This document shows, in pieces, positions 32,986 to 40,451 of a DNA stretch of 62,349 nt (positions are counted from its first letter, which is position 1; every line of letters begins with the position of its first letter). The stretch lies in the IMG/VR virus record IMGVR_UViG_3300028388_005459, positions 1 through 62,349 of that record. One strand, given 5' to 3'. The position numbers and the translations under genes are program-made. Under the pieces are notes generated by a model. It was not told the DNA's origin and did not search any database. It saw only the letters and a list, made by a program, of their open reading frames with translations. The stretch comes from a virus.

Positions 32986-34095
32986 ATGTCTTTAGAACTT
33001 GGCTTCATGTCAGCAGATCCCGGCGGGGGATTCTCTTATTCTGGCAATATCGCTAAGCGATTGCTGGAGACGGATTTCAATGTCCACACTTTGCGCCCGT
33101 TTTCTTACAACGGTTCGAGCTATATTAAGGCCGTCGACAAGAAGACGGGCAAATATAAAGCGCAGCGGATTGCTCAGAATGCGGCGACGCTGCGCCACGA
33201 GGAATGGAAGGAATACGACCGCGCCGTTGTCGAAGTGTCGCGCCAGCGGCTTCGTCTCGCGGGTGACTTGATGGATGCGGGACTCGTCTATAATCTGGGC
33301 GACGCCTTCGGGACTCTGAACTTGTTCTGGGAATCGATGAGCGATATTGGGGCGGCGACCGTATCGAAATCGGCCCGGATTATGATGCAGCAAGATCAGC
33401 CCGAAGTGACTGAGCACAACTTGCCCATCCCGATCATCTCTTATGGATTCGAGCTGGACGCGCGCACCTTGCGGGCTTCTCGCAAGATGGGCAACCCGCT
33501 CGATACGACGATGGTCCGCTACGCTACGAGGAAAGTGATTGAGGCCGTCGAGAACATGGTGATTGACGGGAAAGATCCCGACGACAACACCATCAAATTC
33601 AAGAACGGCACGGTCTATGGGTATACGACAGACCCGAACGTCAACACCGTAACCCTCAGCGAGAATTGGGACGCCAGCGGGAAGACAGGGAAAGAGATCG
33701 TTACCGAAGTTCTCGATCTCGTCCAATCTTCCATTGACGCTCGACACTATGGCCCGTGGTGGCTGTATGTCCCGACGGCGTATCAAACGAAGCTGGATGA
33801 AGACTACAGCGACAACAAGGGCAGCAACACGATCCGCCAGCGAATCGAAGCCATCGACGGTCTGGGCGCCGGATCCGTCCGTGTCGCGGACTTTCTGCCC
33901 GACGACACCGTCTGTCTCATCGAGCGCAACGCTGAAGTGAATCAGATGGTCGTCGGCTTCCTGCCCCGAATGGTGGAATGGAGCACTTACGGCGGTAGCG
34001 AAGCGCTGATGACTCAGTATGCCGTGATCGCGGTCATGGTCCCGCGCATTCGAGGCGATTTTAACAATCGCTCCGGCAACGTCGTGTTGTCGTAA
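32986..34095 (+). CDS. major capsid protein
   Basis: The 369-residue protein follows scaffold and decoration genes. Features such as LFWESMSDIGAATVSKSA, a helix-strand pattern consistent with the HK97 fold, and a C-terminal MTQYAVIAVMVPRIRGDFNNRSGNVVL match encapsulin-like or DUF2184-type capsids. It begins after AAGGAGGATTTAGC, a strong site fitting high expression. No cleaved delta domain is visible, as expected when scaffold is separate. Confidence 0.8.
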   Translation: MSLELGFMSADPGGGFSYSGNIAKRLLETDFNVHTLRPFSYNGSSYIKAVDKKTGKYKAQRIAQNAATLRHEEWKEYDRAVVEVSRQRLRLAGDLMDAGLVYNLGDAFGTLNLFWESMSDIGAATVSKSARIMMQQDQPEVTEHNLPIPIISYGFELDARTLRASRKMGNPLDTTMVRYATRKVIEAVENMVIDGKDPDDNTIKFKNGTVYGYTTDPNVNTVTLSENWDASGKTGKEIVTEVLDLVQSSIDARHYGPWWLYVPTAYQTKLDEDYSDNKGSNTIRQRIEAIDGLGAGSVRVADFLPDDTVCLIERNAEVNQMVVGFLPRMVEWSTYGGSEALMTQYAVIAVMVPRIRGDFNNRSGNVVLS

Positions 34096-34136
34096 GACGA
34101 CAGACCACTTGCCGAGAAGACAGAAAGGAAAAGGAA

Positions 34137-34574
34137 ATGAGCGACAGTGACAAGATTGAAGTCAGAATCAAGCCGGGATTCGGCCCCCACAAGCATGCGG
34201 GTCGAATTTACCGGCCAGGCGATACTCTCACGGTCGACAGGGCAGAATTGATGGTCCTTGAGGGTGATTCGTGGAAATTCAAACCGCCCTACGCCAGCAA
34301 GTTCGATCTCGTCAGAGGAGAGACGACAGAGCCCGAGCCTACAAGGGTCGCTGTCTTTAATCTGCAACCGACTGGCGGGGGATATTATAACATCTACAAC
34401 GCCAATGACGTCGCGCTCTTTCCGAAGCACAAACGATGGGCTGAAGCGAGCGCGATTTATGAGAATCTGACCGGTGAGGAGGCTTCGAGGGATGAAATCG
34501 ACGGCACCGGACAGAGCGAGCCCGAAACTGAAACTGAAACTGAAACTCCCGATCCTTACGAGGAAGGGGAATAA
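34137..34574 (+). CDS. head-associated hypothetical protein, 145 aa
   Basis: The protein has a small beta domain (VRIKPGFGPHKHAGRIYRPGDTLTVDRAELMVL), then YYNIYNANDVALFP and an acidic tail with ETETETET coded by tandem ACTGAA repeats. It lies between capsid and sugar-modification genes. It could be a head-completion or decoration protein. Confidence 0.5.
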   Translation: MSDSDKIEVRIKPGFGPHKHAGRIYRPGDTLTVDRAELMVLEGDSWKFKPPYASKFDLVRGETTEPEPTRVAVFNLQPTGGGYYNIYNANDVALFPKHKRWAEASAIYENLTGEEASRDEIDGTGQSEPETETETETPDPYEEGE

Positions 34575-34575
34575 G

Positions 34576-35280
34576 ATGCCGACCGCCGCCTATTGGGAGC
34601 CAGTGCCTCTCTTTCGTGGTGAGACTGTCTTTTTGATAGGCGGCGGCCCGAGCTTGCGCAAGCGCGCGGGCATTGACGAGAAAGAAAAGAATCGAGACAG
34701 AATTTACGAGGCAGTGTCTGATTCGTTGGCGCCCATTCATGATCGAGCAGTGATCGGGATCAATAGCGCATATCGTCTGGGCAATTGGGTGAACGTTCTC
34801 GCTTTTGGAGATCAGGCATGGTGGCAGAAATGGAGAAAAGATATTGCAGAGAGATATACTGGCATTGTCGTAACATCTTGGGCAAATCTCAATGTTGGAT
34901 TTGGCTTTGCTAAGGTGATGAAGCGCGTTAATCGGGGATTTTATCGAGACGGGTTGTCCCTTGGGTGGAATGCTTGCACCGGAAACATGGCAATCAATCT
35001 CGCTGTCCAGCTTGGAGCGACGAGAGTGGTTTTGATCGGGTATGATGGAGGAGTGTCGGGCTCGTGGGCAAACTGGCATAATGACAACCCGCAGAGTTTC
35101 CGCCCCCATCCTCCCAAAGATCAAGAAAATGTCAATGCGCGATATCTGAGGTTTTTGGCGTCTGCGCGCGATGTAGTAAAAGGCTGCGATAGAGAAAGAG
35201 TTGAAGTCATTGCCGCAGAACCAACCGCCTATCGATTTTGGGAGACAGTCCCCTTTGAGGATGCGACAAATGGTTTCTAA
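34576..35280 (+). CDS. DUF115/Maf-like putative glycosyltransferase, second copy
   Basis: The 234-residue protein shares with the copy at 27915 the motif FLIGGGPSLRKR, then VIGINSAYRLGNWVNVLAFGD and NAINLAVQLGATRVVLIGYDGG. It starts the five-gene cassette of apparent sugar-modifying enzymes. It may transfer a sugar to a virion protein or to a host glycan. The start at 34576 is 2 nt from the previous stop, after GAGGAAGGGG. Confidence 0.6.
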   Translation: MPTAAYWEPVPLFRGETVFLIGGGPSLRKRAGIDEKEKNRDRIYEAVSDSLAPIHDRAVIGINSAYRLGNWVNVLAFGDQAWWQKWRKDIAERYTGIVVTSWANLNVGFGFAKVMKRVNRGFYRDGLSLGWNACTGNMAINLAVQLGATRVVLIGYDGGVSGSWANWHNDNPQSFRPHPPKDQENVNARYLRFLASARDVVKGCDRERVEVIAAEPTAYRFWETVPFEDATNGF

Positions 35281-35785
35281 CGCGTTTTTTTTGACTGCCG
35301 GCCCTCTCACCAGAGAACTGCCTACGATTGCAGTTGTGAGCCAAGCTCAGATTCTGAGCGACGGTTTGACGATCATCATTGGCGCGGGGTGGGAGAGACG
35401 CAAAGAGGAATATGAATATTATAAGCAAGCAAGCGCTCGATTCGCTCAATTGTCAGAGCGCGCAGGCGAGGGGTCTTTTCTTGTGCGGCGCGACGTTTGC
35501 GCAATCGGGACAAACTCTGTCGTCCTGTCGACGAGCATTTCCCCATCCGCAAGAATCGGGTCTCATTGTTGGATTGAATATGGCGTTACGATTGGAGCGC
35601 GCGCGCAGATCGGGAATTGCGTTAAAATCTGCGCGGGCGCGATTATAGGTGAAGGGATTCGCATTGGTGATGGATGCGTAATCGATCAAGGAGCCAACGT
35701 CAGGGCATTTGTCGGCGAAAACGCGCTTGTCGTTGGGAACCCGGGGCGATTCGTTAGATCGATTCAGAGAGGAAAAAATGGTTAA
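35270..35785 (+). CDS. hexapeptide acyltransferase-like protein, first
   Basis: The 171-residue protein has an N-terminal non-repetitive part and, from about 85, hexapeptide turns of a left-handed beta helix (ARIGSHCWIEYGVTIGARA, IIGEGIRIGDGCVID) ending VVGNPGRFVR. The family acetylates sugars or amino sugars. It overlaps the preceding gene by 11 nt and the next acyltransferase by 8 nt. The N-terminal part lacks a recognised nucleotide-sugar motif. Confidence 0.65.
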   Translation: MVSNAFFLTAGPLTRELPTIAVVSQAQILSDGLTIIIGAGWERRKEEYEYYKQASARFAQLSERAGEGSFLVRRDVCAIGTNSVVLSTSISPSARIGSHCWIEYGVTIGARAQIGNCVKICAGAIIGEGIRIGDGCVIDQGANVRAFVGENALVVGNPGRFVRSIQRGKNG

Positions 35786-36356
35786 ATATCTCTATGGAAA
35801 AGACGCGCATTGTGGCTTGAACACGGAGATATCTCCGTCCGCCGCTATCGCTCCATCTGCAAGATTGGGGTCCTATTGCGTTGTCGGCAATAACGTCGTT
35901 ATTGATGAGAATGTCGTTATTGGCGATGGAGTGAAGATTTGGCACAACACTATCGTGAGGAATGATGTCAAGATCGGTGACGGAGTGACGCTTGGGAACG
36001 CTGTCTTGATCGAGCAGGGCACGAGAATCGGCGAATGGACGACAATCCAGAGCCAGTGCCATATCACGGGGTGGGCGCTTATCGAGTCGAAATGCTATTT
36101 TGGCCCGGCGGCGTGCTGCATAAACGAAACGCATATTGCAGCGCATGGCCGCTGTCAGAAAAACATTCGCGGACCTTATATCCGTCACGGCGCGAGAGTC
36201 GGCGCGCGCTCGGTTATTTTGCCGGGAGTGACGATTGGCATCAATGCGTATCTTGGCGCGGGCGCTGTCGCTACAAAAGACGTTCCAGACACTCAGATTT
36301 GGGTTGGGAATCCCGCAAAATATTTGCGAGACGTTCCCCCCGCTGAGCGAGTTTAA
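35778..36356 (+). CDS. hexapeptide acetyltransferase-like protein, second
   Basis: The 192-residue protein is almost wholly left-handed beta helix (ARLGSYCVVGNNVVIDENVV, IGDGVKIWHNTIVRNDVKIG) with the loop IRHGARVGARSVILPGVTIG and IWVGNPAKYLR at the end. This matches WbbJ/WlbB-type amino-sugar N-acetyltransferases. The His after GPYI-RH could be catalytic. It is the middle of the sugar cassette. Confidence 0.72.
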   Translation: MVKYLYGKDAHCGLNTEISPSAAIAPSARLGSYCVVGNNVVIDENVVIGDGVKIWHNTIVRNDVKIGDGVTLGNAVLIEQGTRIGEWTTIQSQCHITGWALIESKCYFGPAACCINETHIAAHGRCQKNIRGPYIRHGARVGARSVILPGVTIGINAYLGAGAVATKDVPDTQIWVGNPAKYLRDVPPAERV

Positions 36357-36381
36357 GCGAGACTTGCGGAAGGAAAAAGAA

Positions 36382-37047
36382 ATGGAAAAAATCAACATTA
36401 CATGCGTTTACAAAACTGGCGGCGATTATGACGCGCGCTATGTCGAAGCGCTTACCCATCAAATGGAAGCGATTGGAGCATATCGCGTTGCGCGTCTTGT
36501 CTGCTTGACTGATGACCGATCGATTTTCAAAATGCCAGGAGTGACGGCGATTGAACTTGAAAATGGGTGGCCGGGCTGGTGGAGTGTGCCTGAGGTTTAT
36601 CGAGTGACAGGGCCGACGATGGTGGTTGGTCTCGATCATGTCTTTCTCACTCCAATTGATCATTTCGCAGCCACCATTTTCTCGCTCGAGCAGAGCGATT
36701 TTGTCATGATGCGGGCGTTTGCGAAGAAACGTCTTTGGGCCAGCGGGATCATGGCGTGGAATGGAGACTGGCGCTGGCTGTATGATCGTTTTGATTACGA
36801 CGAGTGGAAAGATCATGAAGGCGGAGAGCAAGATTACACCCGCGATACGCTGATGGCGCTGGCTTATCGCGGAGAGGTTCAATTGCTGCCTGCCCAGCGC
36901 TGGCTTAGGCTCGTCAGCTATAAAAAGCATGTTCGAGGGAACCCAGCGATTATGGATGATGCAGATATGATCTTGTTCCACGGGCTCCCTCGTCCACACC
37001 AAGTCAAAGAGAAATGGGTGAAGAAGGCATGGCTCGGTCAGAGATAG
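36382..37047 (+). CDS. GT-A-like glycosyltransferase
   Basis: The 221-residue protein begins INITCVYKTGGDYDARYVEALTHQ and has VVGLDHVFLTPIDHF near residue 90, where a DxD-like acidic site would bind metal and nucleotide sugar. Later MAWNGDWRWLYDRF and MILFHGLPRPHQV resemble acceptor and C-terminal motifs of small phage and bacterial hexosyltransferases. The start at 36382 follows GGAAGGAAAAAG. Confidence 0.6.
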   Translation: MEKINITCVYKTGGDYDARYVEALTHQMEAIGAYRVARLVCLTDDRSIFKMPGVTAIELENGWPGWWSVPEVYRVTGPTMVVGLDHVFLTPIDHFAATIFSLEQSDFVMMRAFAKKRLWASGIMAWNGDWRWLYDRFDYDEWKDHEGGEQDYTRDTLMALAYRGEVQLLPAQRWLRLVSYKKHVRGNPAIMDDADMILFHGLPRPHQVKEKWVKKAWLGQR

Positions 37048-37049
37048 AC

Positions 37050-37718
37050 ATGAAAATAGAGGATGGAATCTTCATCACCGGTCCAGCGAGGAGCCGGACT
37101 TCTATGACGACAGAATTCATTTACTCGGCGGGCGCTTGGGGCGGGGACATTTTGCTTGCTAAAAGTCGCGAGAATCCGCGCGGATTTTTCGAGAATCTCG
37201 CCATTCGTCAGAATGTATCCAAGCCATTCTTGAAGCGGCATGGATTCGACCCGATGGGGCAGAATCCCCTCCCCGATCGAGACGCGATTGCTAAATGGAA
37301 AAATGATCTCGCCCTTCATCGAGAGATTCGCCAAAAAGTCTTCTCAATTCTCATTGATCAGGGATATAGCGGCGGCCCGTGGTTCTACAAAGGCGCGAAA
37401 ATGATCCTCATGTGGCCGGTGTGGAGATACGCTTTCCCGAATGCGAAGTGGATCTATGTCTGGCGAAACGAATTGCAGATTATCCAATCGTGCCTGCGCA
37501 CAAGATTCATGAAGGCTTATAAAGATGCAGAAGGCTGGAGGGGTTGGATTGCAGTTCATCAGCGGCGGCTTGCTGAGCTAATGTCAAGTGGAATTGATGT
37601 CCATCAATTCGATAGTGATTTGGCAGTTCAGGGAGATTATAATGAAGTTAGAAAGATGATACGCTTTTGTGGACTAAATATTGACGAATCGAAAATTGAC
37701 GAGATTATTATAAGGTAA
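37050..37718 (+). CDS. sulfotransferase-like P-loop protein
   Basis: The 222-residue protein begins with FITGPARSRTSMTTEFI, a 5'-phosphosulfate-binding-loop-like motif. Residues about 130-145 read FPNAKWIYVWRNELQIIQSC, resembling the 3'-phosphate-binding strand and helix of PAPS-dependent sulfotransferases. It may add sulfate to the product of the neighbouring enzymes. The exact start is uncertain: 37014, 37029 and 37050 are possible, and 37050 avoids overlap. Confidence 0.5.
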   Translation: MKIEDGIFITGPARSRTSMTTEFIYSAGAWGGDILLAKSRENPRGFFENLAIRQNVSKPFLKRHGFDPMGQNPLPDRDAIAKWKNDLALHREIRQKVFSILIDQGYSGGPWFYKGAKMILMWPVWRYAFPNAKWIYVWRNELQIIQSCLRTRFMKAYKDAEGWRGWIAVHQRRLAELMSSGIDVHQFDSDLAVQGDYNEVRKMIRFCGLNIDESKIDEIIIR

Positions 37719-37730
37719 GGAGAAAGCGAG

Positions 37731-38099
37731 ATGGCGCGAGTGACAACGGACGAGGTTAAAGAGATTTTCAAAACGAGCCTGACGAACCTTAGCGCGTTCA
37801 TCACGGTGGCCAATCTCGTGGTGGAAAACAATCTCGCAAGCTCAGGGTATAGCGACGAGACGAAAAAAGAGATCGAGCGCTGGCTGGCGGCTCATTTCGC
37901 CTCTGTACGCTCTCCGACTCTCCGGTCCTATTCGTTGGGAGACGCGAGTGAGGCATATTCTCGCGGCAAGCTGGGCATCGGGCTCAGCTTTACAGAATTC
38001 GGACAGCAGGTCCGAATGCTCGATCACAAAGGGATTTTGAGCAGAATTGGGCAGCCTATCGCGCGCTTGCGCGTGATGACTCATTCGGTGGACGATTGA
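37731..38099 (+). CDS. head-tail connector protein
   Basis: The 122-residue helical protein (VTTDEVKEIFKTSLTNLSAFITVANLVV...ETKKEIERWLAAHF) occupies the first connector position, where HK97 gp6/SPP1 gp15-type adaptors are found. It starts after AAGGAGAAAGCG. Family assignment is by position and helical pattern. Confidence 0.55.
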   Translation: MARVTTDEVKEIFKTSLTNLSAFITVANLVVENNLASSGYSDETKKEIERWLAAHFASVRSPTLRSYSLGDASEAYSRGKLGIGLSFTEFGQQVRMLDHKGILSRIGQPIARLRVMTHSVDD

Positions 38100-38443
38100 T
38101 GAATATCTCTGACTATCTAAACCAGAAAGCTGTTTATTGGGGAGCGCCAACAAAAGGGCAGTGGGGCACGACGTTTGCAGACCCGATTGAGATCGATTGC
38201 CGTTGGCAATTCGTGATGCAGCAGTTTATTGACCCCTCGACAGGCAAGGCGCATGTCAGCCGAGCCATCGTATACTGCAATCAGGATTTGGACCTTGATG
38301 GGTATCTTTGGCCTGGTGAACTGTCAGAGCTTGACAGCGGGATTGATAGCCCGATTGATTTGGCTGAGGCCCATCGAATTCGTTCCTGGGAAAAGACGCC
38401 AGATTTGAAAGCAGAGCAGTTTTTAAGGAAGGCGATATTATGA
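38099..38443 (+). CDS. head-closure protein
   Basis: The 114-residue beta-rich protein (QKAVYWGAPTKGQWGTTFADPIEIDCRWQ) fits the head stopper position (SPP1 gp16-like). Its ATG overlaps the preceding stop (TGATG), and it overlaps the next gene by 4 nt. Confidence 0.6.
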   Translation: MNISDYLNQKAVYWGAPTKGQWGTTFADPIEIDCRWQFVMQQFIDPSTGKAHVSRAIVYCNQDLDLDGYLWPGELSELDSGIDSPIDLAEAHRIRSWEKTPDLKAEQFLRKAIL

Positions 38444-38811
38444 AGGTGGCGGGAAACGTTGACGGGTTCGAGAAGATCATGAGGAAGTTAAATCAGCATG
38501 TCAACAAGATTGAAAAAAGAACGCCGCAAGGGGTTTTTATGGCTTGTCAACTCGTCAAGGGCGAAAGCCAGAAGCTCTGCCCTGTCGATACTGGTAACTT
38601 GATCAACTCTGCATACGTCGACATACGACAAACAACAGAGGGCAGAGTTATTGGCGAGGTTGGGTATACAGCAGCGTATGCAGCATTTGTCCATGAAAAT
38701 GTAACTGCGCACTTTCAAAAGCCGACAGCAGAGCCGAAGTTTCTCGAGAAAGCGATTACCCGGAATGGAAAAGAGATACTTAGGACAATCGCGGCGTGGT
38801 CGAAAGTATGA
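38440..38811 (+). CDS. HK97 gp10-like neck/tail completion protein
   Basis: The 123-residue protein shows the gp10-family pattern: a long N-terminal helix, LCPVDTGNLINSAYVDI (a hallmark PVDTGxLxxS motif) and YAAFVHENVTAHFQKPTAEPKFLEKA. It works at the head-tail junction. Confidence 0.75.
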   Translation: MKVAGNVDGFEKIMRKLNQHVNKIEKRTPQGVFMACQLVKGESQKLCPVDTGNLINSAYVDIRQTTEGRVIGEVGYTAAYAAFVHENVTAHFQKPTAEPKFLEKAITRNGKEILRTIAAWSKV

Positions 38812-39215
38812 ACACTCCATCAAAGGACATAATGGCAATACTCGTCGACGCCGGGATTGCGTCTGCTGTCGCGAATAATGATTGGTTTGTGGTGGGAGAA
38901 GATTTTCCCATCACGCCAGATCGAGCGATTCGAGTTATGATCAGCGGAGGAAACGCGCCTGCGCTAAATCTCGATGGTGATGTTACATACGATCAACCCA
39001 CCGTCCAAGTGATGGTCAGGGGCAAAAGAGAGGATCGCCAAGCCGCTGAAGAGAAAGCCAGAGCGATTCGAGACGAGTTGCATGGGCTCAGAGACGAGGC
39101 GTGGGGAGGATCTCGATATATACAGATTTGGGCCCGCGGAGACATATTGGCTGCGGGACAAGACGAGAAAGAGCGACCATTTTATTCGGTCAATTTTTTA
39201 CTCTGGAGAAGATAA
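38808..39215 (+). CDS. tail terminator/minor tail protein
   Basis: The 135-residue protein starts at 38808 by ATGA overlap. It has an alpha-beta pattern with PTVQVMVRGKREDRQAAEEKARAIRDEL, typical of tail-terminator proteins in this slot (gpU-like or minor capsid Ne1-like), and it precedes the tail tube gene. Confidence 0.65.
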   Translation: MNTPSKDIMAILVDAGIASAVANNDWFVVGEDFPITPDRAIRVMISGGNAPALNLDGDVTYDQPTVQVMVRGKREDRQAAEEKARAIRDELHGLRDEAWGGSRYIQIWARGDILAAGQDEKERPFYSVNFLLWRR

Positions 39216-39227
39216 TAGGAGGCAGGC

Positions 39228-39656
39228 ATGTCAAATGCTCAGTCAGGTGTTGGTGTAAGTTTTAAGAAAGGCGACGGGACCTCGAACGAGTCCTTCACCG
39301 CCATCGCTGAAGTGAAAAACCTTAACGGCCCCTCAATGTCGAGAGGCACCATTGATGTTACGAATCTCGATAGCACCGGCGGCTATCGCGAGTTCATCAC
39401 GGCGTTTCGCGACGGCGGTGAATGCTCCATGACCATGAACTTTACCCGCGCGGGGTATGACGATCTCAAAACGGATTTCGATTCCGAAGACTCGGTGAAT
39501 TATCAGATTTCGATTCCGTCCCCGAACGCCATGACGCTCGAATTTACGGGGTATATTACGAACCTCGCCGGGCCCAACGCGACGCCGGACGGTGCGATTG
39601 AAGCCGAAGTCACCATTAAAATCGACGGCGAAATCACCTGGTCCAGCGGCGCGTAA
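39228..39656 (+). CDS. major tail tube protein
   Basis: The 142-residue protein matches the lambda gpV-type tube: an N-terminal GVSFKKGDGTSNESFTAIAEVKNL, DVTNLDSTGGYREFITAFRDGGECSMTMNF and a beta-strand end DGAIEAEVTIKIDGEI. It follows the terminator and precedes the frameshifted chaperones. It has a strong ribosome site, GGAGGCAGGC. Confidence 0.8.
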   Translation: MSNAQSGVGVSFKKGDGTSNESFTAIAEVKNLNGPSMSRGTIDVTNLDSTGGYREFITAFRDGGECSMTMNFTRAGYDDLKTDFDSEDSVNYQISIPSPNAMTLEFTGYITNLAGPNATPDGAIEAEVTIKIDGEITWSSGA

Positions 39657-39693
39657 AAGCGACTCGCGCTTAATCGAGAGAAAGGAATAGGAA

Positions 39694-40059
39694 ATGGCGA
39701 TTCTAACCAAAGACCAAGCCAAGCAAGCGTGCCCGCGCCTCAAAACGAAGGTCGTTTCGGTCCCGGAATTAGGAGAGGGGGCAGAAATCATCTTGCGAGA
39801 GATGACCGCAGCAGATCGGGATTTATTCGACGCGGAAATTTATCAAGAGAAAGAGGATGGGACTTTTCGCATTGAGCGAATCGGGATGAAAAGGAAGATG
39901 GTTCGCTATTGCGCTGTCGACGAGAATGGCGAGCAGCTATGGACGAGAGAGGAAATTGGCGCTCTCCCCAATAATCTCGTCCTTCGACTCTTTCTTGCTG
40001 CTACGGAACTCAATCAGGATGCTGATGAGGATGGGCTTGAGGAAGAGGAAAAAAACTGA
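39694..40059 (+). CDS. tail assembly chaperone, first frame
   Basis: The 121-residue protein occupies the lambda gpG position: AEIILREMTAADRDLFDAE and WTREEIGALPNNLVLRLFLAATELN, then an acidic tail. At its end A AAA AAC precedes the stop TGA, giving a canonical -1 slippery site. Part of translation would continue into 40056-40451, making a longer chaperone used to recruit the tape measure. Confidence 0.75.
   Translation: MAILTKDQAKQACPRLKTKVVSVPELGEGAEIILREMTAADRDLFDAEIYQEKEDGTFRIERIGMKRKMVRYCAVDENGEQLWTREEIGALPNNLVLRLFLAATELNQDADEDGLEEEEKN
40050..40056 (+). promoter_or_regulatory. -1 programmed frameshift site A AAA AAC
   Basis: The heptamer is in register with the upstream frame (gaa AAA AAC tga). 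After slipping, reading continues CTG AAG CGG CGG CCA ATG into the second frame, which is open back to the site. This is the usual position for the G/GT-type shift before a tape measure gene. Confidence 0.8.
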
Positions 40060-40451
40060 AGCGGCGGCCAATGCTCTTGTTCGCTCATCGTCTCGCTTTG
40101 CAAGTGGGCGAGCCGGACGTTGGTCGCCTTTTGACGACGCTAAGCACAAGCCAGATGAGGGCGTGGATGGCATACTATCGACTCGAGCCATTTGGATCAT
40201 ACCCAATATTTTGGAGCGCAGCGAGGATCTGTCTTGCAGTTGTGAGCGTTGCGCAATCATGGGCAGGGAAGCGACCAACTGCGAGACTCGAAGATTTCCT
40301 CCCCAAATTTGGGACAAGAAAGAAATCTCCCAAAGAGCTTGGGGCGGAGATCGCGTCTGTTTTCAAAGAGGCGGGAGCAGTCCATGTCCCGAAGAGCGAG
40401 CGCGCGAAACGGCGGCGCGAGCGCAGAGCTAAAAAGAAAGGCAAGGAATAA
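40056..40451 (+). CDS. tail assembly chaperone, frameshift extension
   Basis: The segment would be made as the C-terminal part of a fusion with the 39694 protein, about 131 residues. It contains MRAWMAYYRLEPFGSYP, a helical middle and a strongly basic end (KSERAKRRRERRAKKKGKE). An internal ATG at 40071 has no good ribosome site, favouring expression by frameshift. It overlaps the tape measure start by 1 nt. Confidence 0.7.
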   Translation: MKRRPMLLFAHRLALQVGEPDVGRLLTTLSTSQMRAWMAYYRLEPFGSYPIFWSAARICLAVVSVAQSWAGKRPTARLEDFLPKFGTRKKSPKELGAEIASVFKEAGAVHVPKSERAKRRRERRAKKKGKE

